Shown here: one piece after another, positions 8,165-17,869 of the stretch
Layout of the letters: the number at the start of each line of letters is the position of its first letter
Position numbering within the stretch: position 1 is the stretch's first letter
Source: Sporomusaceae bacterium FL31
GTDB lineage: Bacteria; Bacillota; Negativicutes; DSM-1736; Dendrosporobacteraceae
DNA length: 64,000 nucleotides
Reading direction: 5' to 3'
Assembly (NCBI GenBank): GCA_003990955.1
Contig: BIFV01000010.1
Coordinates: forward strand, 186,001 to 250,000
Notes under the pieces: generated by a model
Told to the model about the DNA's origin: nothing
The model's database searches: none
The model's input: only the letters and a program-made list of their open reading frames with translations
Program-made: the position numbers and the translations under genes

Positions 8165-9139
8165 CTAACGGCAAATCTGTTGTACGGCTTTAACAATATC
8201 GACAGTCTCGATTTTAACGAGTTTCTCTAACGCTGGACTAAAAGGCACCGGAACAAAAGGCGCACCTAGCCGAACAATCGGAGCATCTAAGTAATCCAGC
8301 ATTTCCTCTGCAACCATTGCGGCAATTTCGGCCCCAACCCCGCCCACCTTAATGGCTTCGTGAACAATGATCAGACGCTTGGTTTTGGCTACCGAAGTAA
8401 AAATGGCAGCTTTATCAATAGGCGAAATTGTTCGAAGATCAATGGCTTCAGCCATGATTCCTAAATCGGCCAATTTTTCAACCGCCTGCAGAACCTTATT
8501 CATCATAAGCGAATAGGACACGATGGTCACATCACTGCCCGGACAAACGATTTTGGCCTGACCAATCGGAACAACGACATCGCCGTCCGGAACAGGACCC
8601 TTGGTAGCAAACAATGCCTTGTGCTCAAAATATAATACCGGATCATTGCAGCGAATGGCTGCCTTTAATAGCCCTTTAGCATCAGCTGGGTTGGAGGGTA
8701 CCACCACCTTCAGGCCGGGAATGTGCATAAACCAGGCTTCCAAACTTTGCGAATGCTGCGCAGCCGCTGACCGAATAATGCCATCAGGTGCACGCAATAC
8801 CAGCGGCATAGAGCATTGACCGCCGAACATATACTGAATTTTGGCCATTTGATTGACCACTTCATCCATGGCTACGGTAATAAAATCAGCAAAGTGCATA
8901 TCAACAACCGGCCTGACGCCTGCTAAGGCTGCCCCAACTCCTGCCCCAACAATAGCCGTCTCTGATATCGGTGTGTCAATTACCCGATCAAAGCCAAACT
9001 TCTGCGGCAAACCTCTAAACTGACCAAAGATTCCCCCTTGACGGGCAATATCCTCACCCATCACAAACACTCGCGAGTCACGCTCCATCTCTTCACTCAT
9101 AGCCTCAAGAGTTGCTTCTGAAAAGCTGATATCACGCAT
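8165..9139 (-). CDS. acoB: Acetoin dehydrogenase E1 component, beta subunit
   Basis: With AcoA forms the thiamine-diphosphate E1 that cleaves acetoin into acetaldehyde and a lipoyl-bound acetyl group. 324 residues, full length for the family. It contains the transketolase pyrimidine-binding segment (VFVMGEDIARQGGIFG, about 24-39; DTPISETAIVGAGVGAAL, about 55-72) and a transketolase C-terminal domain from about 195. ATG 9139 follows GGGAGGTG with a 7-nt spacer and lies inside the end of acoA (8-nt overlap), so the two subunits are translationally coupled. Pyruvate or branched-chain E1-beta is the alternative; order and partners favour acetoin. Confidence 0.9.
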   Translation of the reverse strand: MRDISFSEATLEAMSEEMERDSRVFVMGEDIARQGGIFGQFRGLPQKFGFDRVIDTPISETAIVGAGVGAALAGVRPVVDMHFADFITVAMDEVVNQMAKIQYMFGGQCSMPLVLRAPDGIIRSAAAQHSQSLEAWFMHIPGLKVVVPSNPADAKGLLKAAIRCNDPVLYFEHKALFATKGPVPDGDVVVPIGQAKIVCPGSDVTIVSYSLMMNKVLQAVEKLADLGIMAEAIDLRTISPIDKAAIFTSVAKTKRLIIVHEAIKVGGVGAEIAAMVAEEMLDYLDAPIVRLGAPFVPVPFSPALEKLVKIETVDIVKAVQQICR

Positions 9140-10118
9140 GATCTTGCACCTCCCTTTCGGCGTAGAGGTCAGTAAACAATTCACAGGCTGCCGGATAGTC
9201 AGCTTTTCGTGCCATGGATACAGCCTGATCAATCAGTTCAGCCGTTTCAGCCATGATGTTTGTAAGCTGCCTCTCAGTCAACCATTCACGACTTATTACA
9301 GCCTGAGCAAATCGTTTAAGCGGATCATTCGAAGCAAATTGATGGTCGACTTCGGCTTTTGGCCGATACAGTTCTGGATCGCCAACATAGTGACCCTTTA
9401 CGCGATAGGTTTTGCACTCTAAAAGCATGGGCCCATTGCCAGCTCTTATCCACTCCACTAAATCCCGCGCCGTATCATATACTTCCAGTACATCATTGCC
9501 ATCCACAATCCGGGCCGGCATGCCATATCCCTGTGCTCGCACAGCGATATCCTGAACCGCTGTGGTCATCCGATAAGGCGTTGTTGAGGCATATTGATTG
9601 TTTTCACAAACAAACAGTACTGGCAAGTTCCAGGCAGCCGCCATATTCATAGCTTCGTGAAAAGTTCCGCGATTTGAGGCACCATCTCCGAAGAAACAAA
9701 CCGCAATATGATCTTGCTGCAGAATTTTGCCAGCTAAAGCCGCACCCACCGCTAAATTGTAACCACCGCCAACCACACCATTAGCTCCCAGCATACCGAT
9801 CGAGAAATCCGCAATATGCATAGAACCGCCTTTCCCTTTGCAATACCCGTCCCGCTTTCCATATAATTCGGCCATCATCCGGTAAGCGTCTGCGCCCTTG
9901 GCGATACAGTGTCCATGGCCGCGGTGCGTACTGGTGATAAAGTCGTTCTGACATAAATTCTCACAAATTCCTACTGCAATGGCTTCTTCGCCCACATAAA
10001 GATGGACAAAACCTGGCAGTTCACCAGCAAGAAATAATTCTTGAGCCTTTTCCTCGAAAATCCGGATTTTTGCCATCTGCCGATACAATCTAAGCAATAA
10101 CTCGGTATCGTAAGACAC
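9132..10118 (-). CDS. acoA: Acetoin dehydrogenase E1 component, alpha subunit
   Basis: 328 residues, the thiamine-diphosphate-binding half of E1. The cofactor motif begins GDGASNRGTFHEAMNMAA (about 144-161) and closes with CENN about 28 residues later, the GDG-x(n)-NN signature. THRGHGHCIAKG and the KGKGGSMHI segment are characteristic of AcoA/PdhA. The start is GTG at 10118, preceded by AGGAGGG. It is the first gene after the sigma-54 promoter at 10176-10191, with a leader of about 45 nt, so it opens the operon acoA-acoB-SDR-MFS-acoC-acoL-lipB-lipA and probably two further genes. Confidence 0.93.
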   Translation of the reverse strand: MSYDTELLLRLYRQMAKIRIFEEKAQELFLAGELPGFVHLYVGEEAIAVGICENLCQNDFITSTHRGHGHCIAKGADAYRMMAELYGKRDGYCKGKGGSMHIADFSIGMLGANGVVGGGYNLAVGAALAGKILQQDHIAVCFFGDGASNRGTFHEAMNMAAAWNLPVLFVCENNQYASTTPYRMTTAVQDIAVRAQGYGMPARIVDGNDVLEVYDTARDLVEWIRAGNGPMLLECKTYRVKGHYVGDPELYRPKAEVDHQFASNDPLKRFAQAVISREWLTERQLTNIMAETAELIDQAVSMARKADYPAACELFTDLYAEREVQDHA

Positions 10119-10175
10119 TTAAATCCCTCCTGTCTGTTAAACTCGCTCACCAAACTGAAGCTGCTTACAAGACAT

Positions 10176-10191
10176 TGCAATTGCTGTGCCA
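10176..10191 (-). promoter_or_regulatory. Sigma-54 (-24/-12) promoter of the aco operon
   Basis: On the minus strand TGGCAC (10186-10191), five bases, then TTGCA (10176-10180): a full match to the TGGCAC-N5-TTGCA/T consensus. Transcription should begin near 10165, about 45 nt before the acoA GTG. The divergence-free neighbour acoR encodes a sigma-54 activator, which makes the assignment strong. Confidence 0.9.
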
Positions 10192-10194
10192 AAG

Positions 10195-10232
10195 AAATAA
10201 AGCTGCTAAGAAATTTCTTAGCAGCTTTATTT
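10195..10232 (-). terminator. Terminator of acoR
   Basis: A perfect inverted repeat centred on AAATTT: each arm reads ATAAAGCTGCTAAGAA or its complement. On the minus strand it is followed by TTTATTTCTTT. It sits between the acoR stop (10328) and the sigma-54 promoter, which begins only 3 nt after the palindrome and so is insulated from acoR transcription. Confidence 0.8.
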
Positions 10233-10286
10233 TTCAAGGTTCTAAGCTTTACGCCAGAAGAGCCGGAAATGGATATTCAGTTCATT

Positions 10287-10315
10287 TGTTCGAATGCAGA
10301 ACAGGTGGTGTTCGA
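10287..10315 (-). promoter_or_regulatory. Candidate upstream activator site for AcoR
   Basis: TGTTC-N7-GAACA (10287-10291 and 10299-10303) is followed by a second GTTCGA at 10310-10315. The site lies about 100-125 bp upstream of the sigma-54 promoter, where enhancer-binding proteins normally sit. This is position plus symmetry only; no known AcoR consensus was matched. Confidence 0.35.
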
Positions 10316-10327
10316 GTTTTGAGCAAT

Positions 10328-12208
10328 TCAGCGCGGCTGTTCTTTTAGCTTGCTGTACAATGTATTTCGCCCAATTCCCAGCAATTCAGCAGCCTGTGAA
10401 ATATTGCCTTTAGTTTCCTCCAATGTCTCACGAATGGCTTTTAATTCAATCTCTTTGAGTGACATTTTATGCCGTAAAGTCTGTACCGGGCTGCCCATAA
10501 TCGCCACTGGCAGATATTCAGGGCCAATCAGCTGTTCCTGACAGATATTCACAGCCCTCTCAATGATATTCTCTAACTCCCGTACATTCCCCGGCCAATC
10601 ATAATCTTGTAAAGCCACCCTTAGCGCTGGTGACAATTCTTTTTTTTCAACCCCCATTTGATCACACAGTTTATCTAGAATTTTTTCAGCCAGCACAACA
10701 ACATCACCCTGCCGCTCGCGCAGCGGCGGAACGAAGATTGGAAAAACATTGAGCCGATAAAAGAGATCTTGACGAAAATTCCCCTGGGAAACCTCGTATC
10801 CTAAATCACGATTGGTCGCGCAGATAATACGAACATCAATATCCAAATAACGCATGCCACCCACTCTGGACAATCGCTTATCTTGCAGAACTCGCAGGAT
10901 TTTGACCTGAATATCCAAAGGCATCTCACCAATTTCGTCTAGAAATAATGTCCCACCTTGCGCAAGTTCAAACTTCCCCGGACGGCCACCACTTTTAGCG
11001 CCGGTAAAAGCTCCCTCTTCGTAACCAAACAACTCACTCTCAACTAAATCACGGGGAAGAGCACCGCAATTAATTGCCACAAAAGGTCCGTCATATCGCG
11101 CACTGGAATTATGGATGGCCTGAGCAATCAGTTCCTTGCCTGTGCCGCTTTCGCCTTGTATCAATACATTGGCCCGCGAATTAGCCGCTATTTTCGCCAT
11201 ACGCACGGTTTCAAGAATCCCCACACTATTGCCAATCAGGTCATCAAAGCAAAATTTCGCTGTAGCTCCAACCATCCGGTTAACCATTTGCCGAACCCGT
11301 TTAATTTCCCGAAAAATATCAATAACCCCATCGAATTGTCCATGCTCATCATACAAGGGGATTGCAGTTTTGATAAAATGCAGCGTACCACGCTTGGTTT
11401 CGATTACACATTCGCGATCCTGATAGCCTTGCCCGGTTTCCAGTACTTGCAGGACAACAGGTTTAAAATCAACAATGTCTCGGATATTTTTACCAATAAC
11501 CTCTTGCGCATTTACCTTCAAAATTTTAGCCCCAATGGGATTGATATAGGTAACACTCCCGGTTTTATCCAGCATTAATAGTCCATCCGAGATCGCATTT
11601 ACAATGGTCGAAGTAATCTGAGACGATTTCTCCATTTCCTTTTGTGACTGACGATTTTTAAGCATATTTTCAACCGCCGTCGCCGCAGCAACAACCATCC
11701 CAAGGGTATGACAATTCACAATTTTTTTAGGGCCAGTCACACTAAGCACACCGAATAAAGTGCCGTTATTATCATGAATAGCTGCCGCTGAGCAGGACCA
11801 TCCATGAAACGCACGACAGTAATGCTGCTCACCGGCAACCTGTATCGCACTGCAATTGCCTTTGAGAACCAGACCAATTGCAGTTGTTCCAACCATCTCT
11901 TCTGTCCATTTGACGCCTTTGACATAGTGCACACCCATTTCCGGACTTAGGGATTCACCATCACCAACCACTTCAATAATAAAACCTTCTTGACTTACCA
12001 AGACGACAACAAAACCCGACGATTTTACCAGTTCATACAGCTTTTGCATAAATGGCGAGGCCGCCTCAATCAAGGCTTGGTTGCTTGCTAACAGCGTTGT
12101 AAGTGAGCGACCGGTAACAATATCCCGACTATTTCCGTTCGTACTATCGATGCCATAGGCTTGGCAGCGTTGTTGTGATAACATAATTTCATTTTCAAAT
12201 GTCCCCAC
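10328..12208 (-). CDS. acoR: Sigma-54-dependent activator of acetoin catabolism
   Basis: 626 residues. N-terminal GAF-type domain (about 50-190; [17 protein letters not shown]) as in AcoR, then a PAS domain (about 200-300; [19 protein letters not shown]). The AAA+ domain carries Walker A GESGTGKE (about 350), the sigma-54 contact loop GAFTGA (about 400) and Walker [15 protein letters not shown] Fis-type helix-turn-helix ([20 protein letters not shown]) closes the protein. The start is GTG behind AGGTGG. It lies just upstream of acoA with its own terminator; the aco operon beyond begins with a canonical -24/-12 promoter. The GAF/PAS pair presumably senses acetoin. Confidence 0.92.
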   Translation of the reverse strand: MGTFENEIMLSQQRCQAYGIDSTNGNSRDIVTGRSLTTLLASNQALIEAASPFMQKLYELVKSSGFVVVLVSQEGFIIEVVGDGESLSPEMGVHYVKGVKWTEEMVGTTAIGLVLKGNCSAIQVAGEQHYCRAFHGWSCSAAAIHDNNGTLFGVLSVTGPKKIVNCHTLGMVVAAATAVENMLKNRQSQKEMEKSSQITSTIVNAISDGLLMLDKTGSVTYINPIGAKILKVNAQEVIGKNIRDIVDFKPVVLQVLETGQGYQDRECVIETKRGTLHFIKTAIPLYDEHGQFDGVIDIFREIKRVRQMVNRMVGATAKFCFDDLIGNSVGILETVRMAKIAANSRANVLIQGESGTGKELIAQAIHNSSARYDGPFVAINCGALPRDLVESELFGYEEGAFTGAKSGGRPGKFELAQGGTLFLDEIGEMPLDIQVKILRVLQDKRLSRVGGMRYLDIDVRIICATNRDLGYEVSQGNFRQDLFYRLNVFPIFVPPLRERQGDVVVLAEKILDKLCDQMGVEKKELSPALRVALQDYDWPGNVRELENIIERAVNICQEQLIGPEYLPVAIMGSPVQTLRHKMSLKEIELKAIRETLEETKGNISQAAELLGIGRNTLYSKLKEQPR

Positions 12209-12302
12209 ACTGACACCACCTGTTTATTGATTCATTGCTACATGTTTATTCATAGCCCGGGAATTTTATCCCGATCATGTCCATAAGAAAACGGCATGAA
12301 TA

Positions 12303-12338
12303 AACCCCTTAACACCAGTTGCCTGGAGCTAAGGGGTT
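12303..12338 (-). terminator. Terminator of the EamA transporter gene
   Basis: Stem AACCCCTT (12303-12310) / AAGGGGTT (12331-12338), with inner CCAG/CTGG pairing, followed on the minus strand by TATTCATG. It lies 24 nt past the stop of the EamA gene. Confidence 0.7.
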
Positions 12339-12361
12339 ATGATAATGATAGTTATAAGTGC

Positions 12362-13210
12362 TTAAGCGCTTGCTTGTTGTTTGACTTGTTGAATCGATTC
12401 CAGATAATAACGGACTGATATTGAAAGTACGACAATCACGCCACCCAAGATAGCAAATTGCCCAGGAAGTTCACCGAGCAAGAAGAACACCCAGATCGGA
12501 TTTAAAAGAGGTTCAATTGTCGTTACAATAGTGGCCTGCAAGGCATTAACATGGCGAATGGCATAAGAATAAAGTACATAGGCCAAGCCTAGCTGAAACA
12601 CACCCAAGAGAATAATTCCACTAATATTGGAAGCTGTTAACGATAGCCCTCCGAAAAATGGAATGCTGATGATAAAAGTCATGATATTTCCCCATAAAAT
12701 CGAGCCATAAGGTGATCCGTCCTTCTGCATTCGCAAGCACACAATGCATAAGGCGAAACTGACACCAGATGCAATCGCCAACAGGTTGCCAAGCATAGCC
12801 CCGCCAGCAATTTTATCAATGAAGAAAAAGACCATCCCTGCTAATACAGTCCCGATTGTCAGCCAGTCACGCCGGGTAGTCTTTTCACCCAACAGCCAAC
12901 TGCCTAACAAAGCTACATAAATGGGTGCTGTATATTGCAGTAAAATTGCATTGGCCGCAGTTGTCAGCTTCGTCGAAGTTACAAACAAACAGACTGTAGC
13001 ACAATAAGCAGCCGCACCTGCCAGCTGCACTTTAGAAAAAACCAGCCGTTCTTTGCGAAAAGCCCACCAAATGACACTGGCCGCAATAGCGCTGCGCCAC
13101 CCGGCAATGGCCATTGGGTTCCAGTCCACCCATTTAATCAATACCCCGCCCGAACTCCAAAGTGCTGCTGTTAACACCAGACAGAACAGGGCTTTTTTCT
13201 GCTCACTCAT
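12362..13210 (-). CDS. EamA/DMT-family transporter
   Basis: 282 residues with ten predicted membrane helices in two EamA repeats (about 5-140 and 145-275). The first has the typical opening AALWSSGGVLIKWVDWNP and the repeat end LLQYTAPIYVALLGSWLLGE; the second ends TTIEPLLNPIWVFFLLGE. The paired PIYVALL / NPIWVFF-GE segments are the family signature. Members export amino acids or other metabolites; the substrate is unknown. It is flanked by terminators on both sides, so it is probably a single-gene unit between purA and acoR. Confidence 0.85.
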   Translation of the reverse strand: MSEQKKALFCLVLTAALWSSGGVLIKWVDWNPMAIAGWRSAIAASVIWWAFRKERLVFSKVQLAGAAAYCATVCLFVTSTKLTTAANAILLQYTAPIYVALLGSWLLGEKTTRRDWLTIGTVLAGMVFFFIDKIAGGAMLGNLLAIASGVSFALCIVCLRMQKDGSPYGSILWGNIMTFIISIPFFGGLSLTASNISGIILLGVFQLGLAYVLYSYAIRHVNALQATIVTTIEPLLNPIWVFFLLGELPGQFAILGGVIVVLSISVRYYLESIQQVKQQASA

Positions 13211-13262
13211 GACAATCCCCTTTTACCGCTTACTTTTAATCTCAATATCGTCAGATAGCAGG

Positions 13263-13292
13263 AAACCGCCTGTTATGATAACAGACGGTTTT
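13263..13292 (-). terminator. Terminator downstream of purA
   Basis: Inverted repeat AAACCGCCTGTTAT / ATAACAGACGGTTT (one mismatch), 17 nt past the purA stop. The T-rich tail is better on the plus strand (GGTTTTTGC) than on the minus, so efficiency toward the EamA gene is uncertain. Confidence 0.6.
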
Positions 13293-13308
13293 TGCATATC
13301 AACATGTC

Positions 13309-14637
<1,329 letters not shown>

Positions 14638-14784
14638 TTAGCCTTAATCTATTAGAGACCAAATCTTGTCATGTTCAACATGACGAAGATCGTATAAGTA
14701 TGCTACAATTTCTGCGGTGTTTAAATATTGTTAATGTCTGAATCGTTATTGATCCAGAATAGTTTTACCCTATGTCACAAAAAT

Positions 14785-14823
14785 AACTCAAACAGGCGAT
14801 ACTTTCACGCCAATATTTGAGTT
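14785..14823 (-). promoter_or_regulatory. Terminator-like hairpin in the purA leader (candidate attenuator)
   Basis: AACTCAAA (14785-14792) pairs with TTTGAGTT (14816-14823) and an inner GGCG/CGCC; on the minus strand the stem is followed by ATTTTTGTG. It begins only about 25 nt after the predicted start of transcription and about 190 nt before the purA ATG. A second hairpin (TCATGTTGAACATGA, near 14685) lies further down the leader. No purine, PRPP or ZTP aptamer was recognised here. Confidence 0.6.
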
Positions 14824-14855
14824 TGTAAGAACATATAACCTTTTTTCCCTTGAAT

Positions 14856-14884
14856 ATCATAGCATTTACCAGGGCAAGTGTCAA
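14856..14884 (-). promoter_or_regulatory. Sigma-A promoter of purA
   Basis: TTGACA (14879-14884), a 17-nt spacer, then TATGAT (14856-14861) on the minus strand. Start of transcription near 14849 gives a leader of about 257 nt before purA. The rest of the 14593-15065 gap holds this leader, a histidine-kinase terminator and AT-rich DNA with no gene that I can support. Confidence 0.85.
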
Positions 14885-15014
14885 CCGGTTTTTTCGAATA
14901 TTATGCGTGCCATTATGGAAAATCGTTCGGATTTTCAAGCATTCTCCTGTTCATTCCAACTATATAGTATATAGCGGTGCGACTGAATAAGTGCCTATTT
15001 CGTGGAAATAAAAA

Positions 15015-15033
15015 ATCGCCCCGAAAGGGCGAT
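15015..15033 (-). terminator. Terminator of the histidine kinase gene
   Basis: ATCGCCC / GGGCGAT stem (7 bp, 5-nt loop) followed on the minus strand by TTTTTATTTCC; 32 nt past the stop. Confidence 0.85.
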
Positions 15034-15065
15034 AGTCCATTACAAGCAGAGCACTTACTATGAGC

Positions 15066-16376
15066 TTAAGCAGGGGTATTATTGACTGCGGTGAACTTGA
15101 CCGAAATACTGGTTCCCTCACAGCCTGTAGCATCAACATTTAATATGGCCTGGTGCTTTGCCGCAATGCTATAACATACCGATAGCCCAAGACCGGTGCC
15201 AGCCGACTTTGTTGTCACAAAGGGTGTTCCAAGTTTGTGCAATACCTCCGGCGGAATACCGCTGCCGTTGTCTTGGATGAGCAGAGTAATGCTCTTCCCT
15301 TGCTGTAATGTTCTAATCGTTAACCTGCCGCCATGCTGCATGGCCTCTATGCTGTTGCGTGCCAAATTTAATACCAATTGTTTAATCTCTTTCTCATTAA
15401 AAACAAAATCATCAATTTCGCCTAATTCCAGAAACAATTCAATATTATCTTTTAACGCATTCGCCTGTAATAAAGGTTCAATACTGGCAATGGTCTTATT
15501 CAGGTTATTTTTGAGAAACTGGTTGCCTTCGATTTTGGCTGCCGATAAATACTCTGTAATAATCGCGTTAGCCCGATCCAATTCATCGACCATAATCGTA
15601 AAATATTCGCGGTAGCCGACTAATTCTTTTTTGACGCTGAGCATTTGCAGAAAACCACGTACTGTCGTCATCGGGTTACGCACCTCATGACTGACACTAG
15701 CCGCCATTTCACCAACAAGCTTCAGTTGACTAAGCCGGTTAAGTTCTTCTTCTAATTGAATTTTATGCAATGACTCTGCGATCAAGGGCACCATAAACTC
15801 CAAGGAACTGATTTGCGTCAGCGTAAGCTGGGCACTTTTGGGATCGGCAAGCCGCAGAATCCCTAAGACAGACTCCTGATAGATCAGCGGGATAAATACA
15901 ACAGTCCGCAAACCTTCTTCAGTGCAAAGCTCCTTAAAAGTCTTATCCTGAAATAGCGGAGTTTCACCAGTAAACCGCTGAATATCAGGCCAATAAATAG
16001 TTCCCCATTCGGTTTTATAGAGCATGGCAGACTCTGTCTCAACATGACTAAAGAAAAAACCACGCGCAGTTTCTACCAAGAGGCCGCGCACGCCTTCCCA
16101 GTATTTCTCTGAAAACCCGCTATAAGCTTCATAAGGTATCCATTTTTGTTCTTGAACGAAACTTACTCCCGCACACTCGAACCCTGTGTATTTGCAAAAA
16201 CAGCCAACCAAACTATCCAGATACTGCTGGTTTGACTGTTTCTTGGTTAACAACTCTAAAAGACCGGTTAACAAATCTTTGTAGGGGGTATTTAGTGCAC
16301 CATCCAAATTTTGACACGAAATAAGTCTGCGATCACCCTTTGCCAAATTACTAACTGGTTCTTGTACAGGATTCAC
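15066..16376 (-). CDS. Soluble GAF-type sensor histidine kinase, sporulation-kinase-like
   Basis: 436 residues without membrane helices. A GAF-like input domain (about 35-205) precedes a HisKA domain whose phospho-acceptor segment is VSHEVRNPMTTVRGFLQML (His about 230). The ATPase domain shows N-box LNLARNSIEAM, G1-box DNGSGIPPEVL and G2 TKSAGTGLGL. The H-box followed by GFLQ-type sequence strongly resembles Spo0A-phosphorelay kinases (KinA/KinB group), and no response regulator lies beside it, as is common for such orphans. The direct target, perhaps Spo0A or Spo0F, is inference. Confidence 0.85.
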   Translation of the reverse strand: MNPVQEPVSNLAKGDRRLISCQNLDGALNTPYKDLLTGLLELLTKKQSNQQYLDSLVGCFCKYTGFECAGVSFVQEQKWIPYEAYSGFSEKYWEGVRGLLVETARGFFFSHVETESAMLYKTEWGTIYWPDIQRFTGETPLFQDKTFKELCTEEGLRTVVFIPLIYQESVLGILRLADPKSAQLTLTQISSLEFMVPLIAESLHKIQLEEELNRLSQLKLVGEMAASVSHEVRNPMTTVRGFLQMLSVKKELVGYREYFTIMVDELDRANAIITEYLSAAKIEGNQFLKNNLNKTIASIEPLLQANALKDNIELFLELGEIDDFVFNEKEIKQLVLNLARNSIEAMQHGGRLTIRTLQQGKSITLLIQDNGSGIPPEVLHKLGTPFVTTKSAGTGLGLSVCYSIAAKHQAILNVDATGCEGTSISVKFTAVNNTPA

Positions 16377-16500
16377 TGATTTATATCCCCCAGAATCACC
16401 TTTTTATACCTAATTTGACGCTTTCCTACCAAACTCCTTTCGTTTTTGCCAAACTCAACCAGTCTTTATACAGCGTTTAAACCAACTTCTCCCCACAACG

Positions 16501-16545
16501 AAATGACGAATGCATCAAAGCAATGCTTTGATGCATTCGTCATTT
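16501..16545 (-). terminator. Long palindrome after glcF (terminator)
   Basis: Twenty-base arms (16501-16520 and 16526-16545, perfect) separated by 5 nt, ending 7 nt past the glcF stop. The T-run (six T) is on the plus strand; the minus-strand tail is TTTCGTTG, so it may work in both directions. Confidence 0.65.
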
Positions 16546-16551
16546 TTTCCC

Positions 16552-17868
16552 TTATTTACGTTTACCAGCCTGATAAGCACGGTCAAGCAGCTGTACTGTA
16601 TGAACAACATCCTGATTCATATTGTTCTGTAAGATACCATCTTGGATGTGCATCCGGCAGGTACCACAGCTTGTTGCGACAATATCAGCCTTGGTGTTAG
16701 CGATATTCGCCACTTTCTTATCATTGATTTGGCGGGACAATTCATAGTTGGCTAAGCTGAAGGAACCACCCGATCCACAGCAGCGGTCGCAGTCTTTCAT
16801 TTCCACAAAGTTAAGGCCAGGAATAGCTTTTAAAACGTCGCGCGGTTGTTTAGTGACTTTCAAGCCGCGAACCATGTGGCAGGGGTCATGCATGGTCACA
16901 GTAGCGTTTACTGGACCAAGCGTATCTTTACGGAAATCCAATACATCCACTAAAAATTCGCTGATTTCATAAGTCTTTTTAGCGATTTTCTCTGCCCGAG
17001 CATGCCATTCTTTATCATCATGAAGCCAATGCGGGTATTCTTTAAGGGCTTCGGTACATGAACCACATGCACCAATTACATAGTCCACATTAAACTTCTC
17101 GAATGTTTCAATGGTCTTTTTCGCCATTTCTTTGGCTAGATCAAAATCACCGGATACATAGACTGGAGTCCCACAGCAATGCTGAGTGCCAGGAATGACA
17201 ACTTCCACATCGTTTTCTTTTAAGACGTTGATGACAGACTCGCCAACATCAGTGTACATATAGTTAATGGTACAGCCAGTGAAAAAGGCCACTCTAAATT
17301 TGGGGTTAGCTACTTTGATAACCTCTGGATGCTGGCTGCGCAGCGGCGAAGAGGATATTGGCGCTGTTGCGCGTTTAGCATCCATACCAGGCATTGGGAA
17401 ACGGGAAACAGCAGCCATCTTTCCTGGTATCTTTTTAAAGGTCAGCGGCCCAAAAGTACCACCCATTTTGAGAGCGAAATCAAAGAGCTGACGATTACGC
17501 AGTAATCTGAATACATTTTTCTTGATAGGATGCAAGCCGCGAGCTTTAACCGCAGCATGCCGGCCACGCAAAATCAGTTCATCTGCTTTAACGCCGCAGG
17601 GGCATTTGGACGTACACGATTTGCAGTTGAGGCATTTTGCCATAATGGTATCAAAGCCAGCGGTGATTGGCAGCGTACCATTCAGTACCGCTTCCATCAG
17701 GGATATTTTGCCACGGGCTACCGAAGATTCCTTACTGGTTTCTTTATAAATGGGGCAGACCGCCATGCAGTTGCCGCATTTCATACAGTTTGCTAAAGCA
17801 TCCTGTAAGTCGTTTAACAACTCTTTATCATGAGCGTTTATATCGCCCGCTGTAATCTGTTTAGTCAT
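16552..17868 (-). CDS. glcF: Lactate/glycolate dehydrogenase iron-sulfur subunit (GlcF-like)
   Basis: 438 residues. Two 4Fe-4S motifs near the N-terminus, CMKCGNCMAVCP (about 34-45) and CLNCKSCTSKCP (about 84-95), followed by two cysteine-rich CCG domains with CCGTPVY (near 232) and CCGSGGSFSL (near 372). This is the architecture of the electron-transfer subunit that passes electrons from the FAD subunit to the quinone pool or another acceptor. The ATG starts 1 nt after the glcD stop. Whether the substrate is D-lactate, glycolate or another 2-hydroxyacid cannot be read directly. Confidence 0.88.
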   Translation of the reverse strand: MTKQITAGDINAHDKELLNDLQDALANCMKCGNCMAVCPIYKETSKESSVARGKISLMEAVLNGTLPITAGFDTIMAKCLNCKSCTSKCPCGVKADELILRGRHAAVKARGLHPIKKNVFRLLRNRQLFDFALKMGGTFGPLTFKKIPGKMAAVSRFPMPGMDAKRATAPISSSPLRSQHPEVIKVANPKFRVAFFTGCTINYMYTDVGESVINVLKENDVEVVIPGTQHCCGTPVYVSGDFDLAKEMAKKTIETFEKFNVDYVIGACGSCTEALKEYPHWLHDDKEWHARAEKIAKKTYEISEFLVDVLDFRKDTLGPVNATVTMHDPCHMVRGLKVTKQPRDVLKAIPGLNFVEMKDCDRCCGSGGSFSLANYELSRQINDKKVANIANTKADIVATSCGTCRMHIQDGILQNNMNQDVVHTVQLLDRAYQAGKRK

Positions 17869-17869
17869 A

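Noticed and set aside
11111..11578. 155-codon open frame on the plus strand inside acoR
   Set aside because: It is antisense to well-conserved AAA+ and PAS coding sequence, has no ribosome site and no recognisable domain.
12244..12305. Inverted repeat GTTTATTCAT/ATGAATAAAC upstream of acoR as an operator
   Set aside because: The arms are 42 bp apart and one overlaps the EamA terminator; no reason to favour it over chance.
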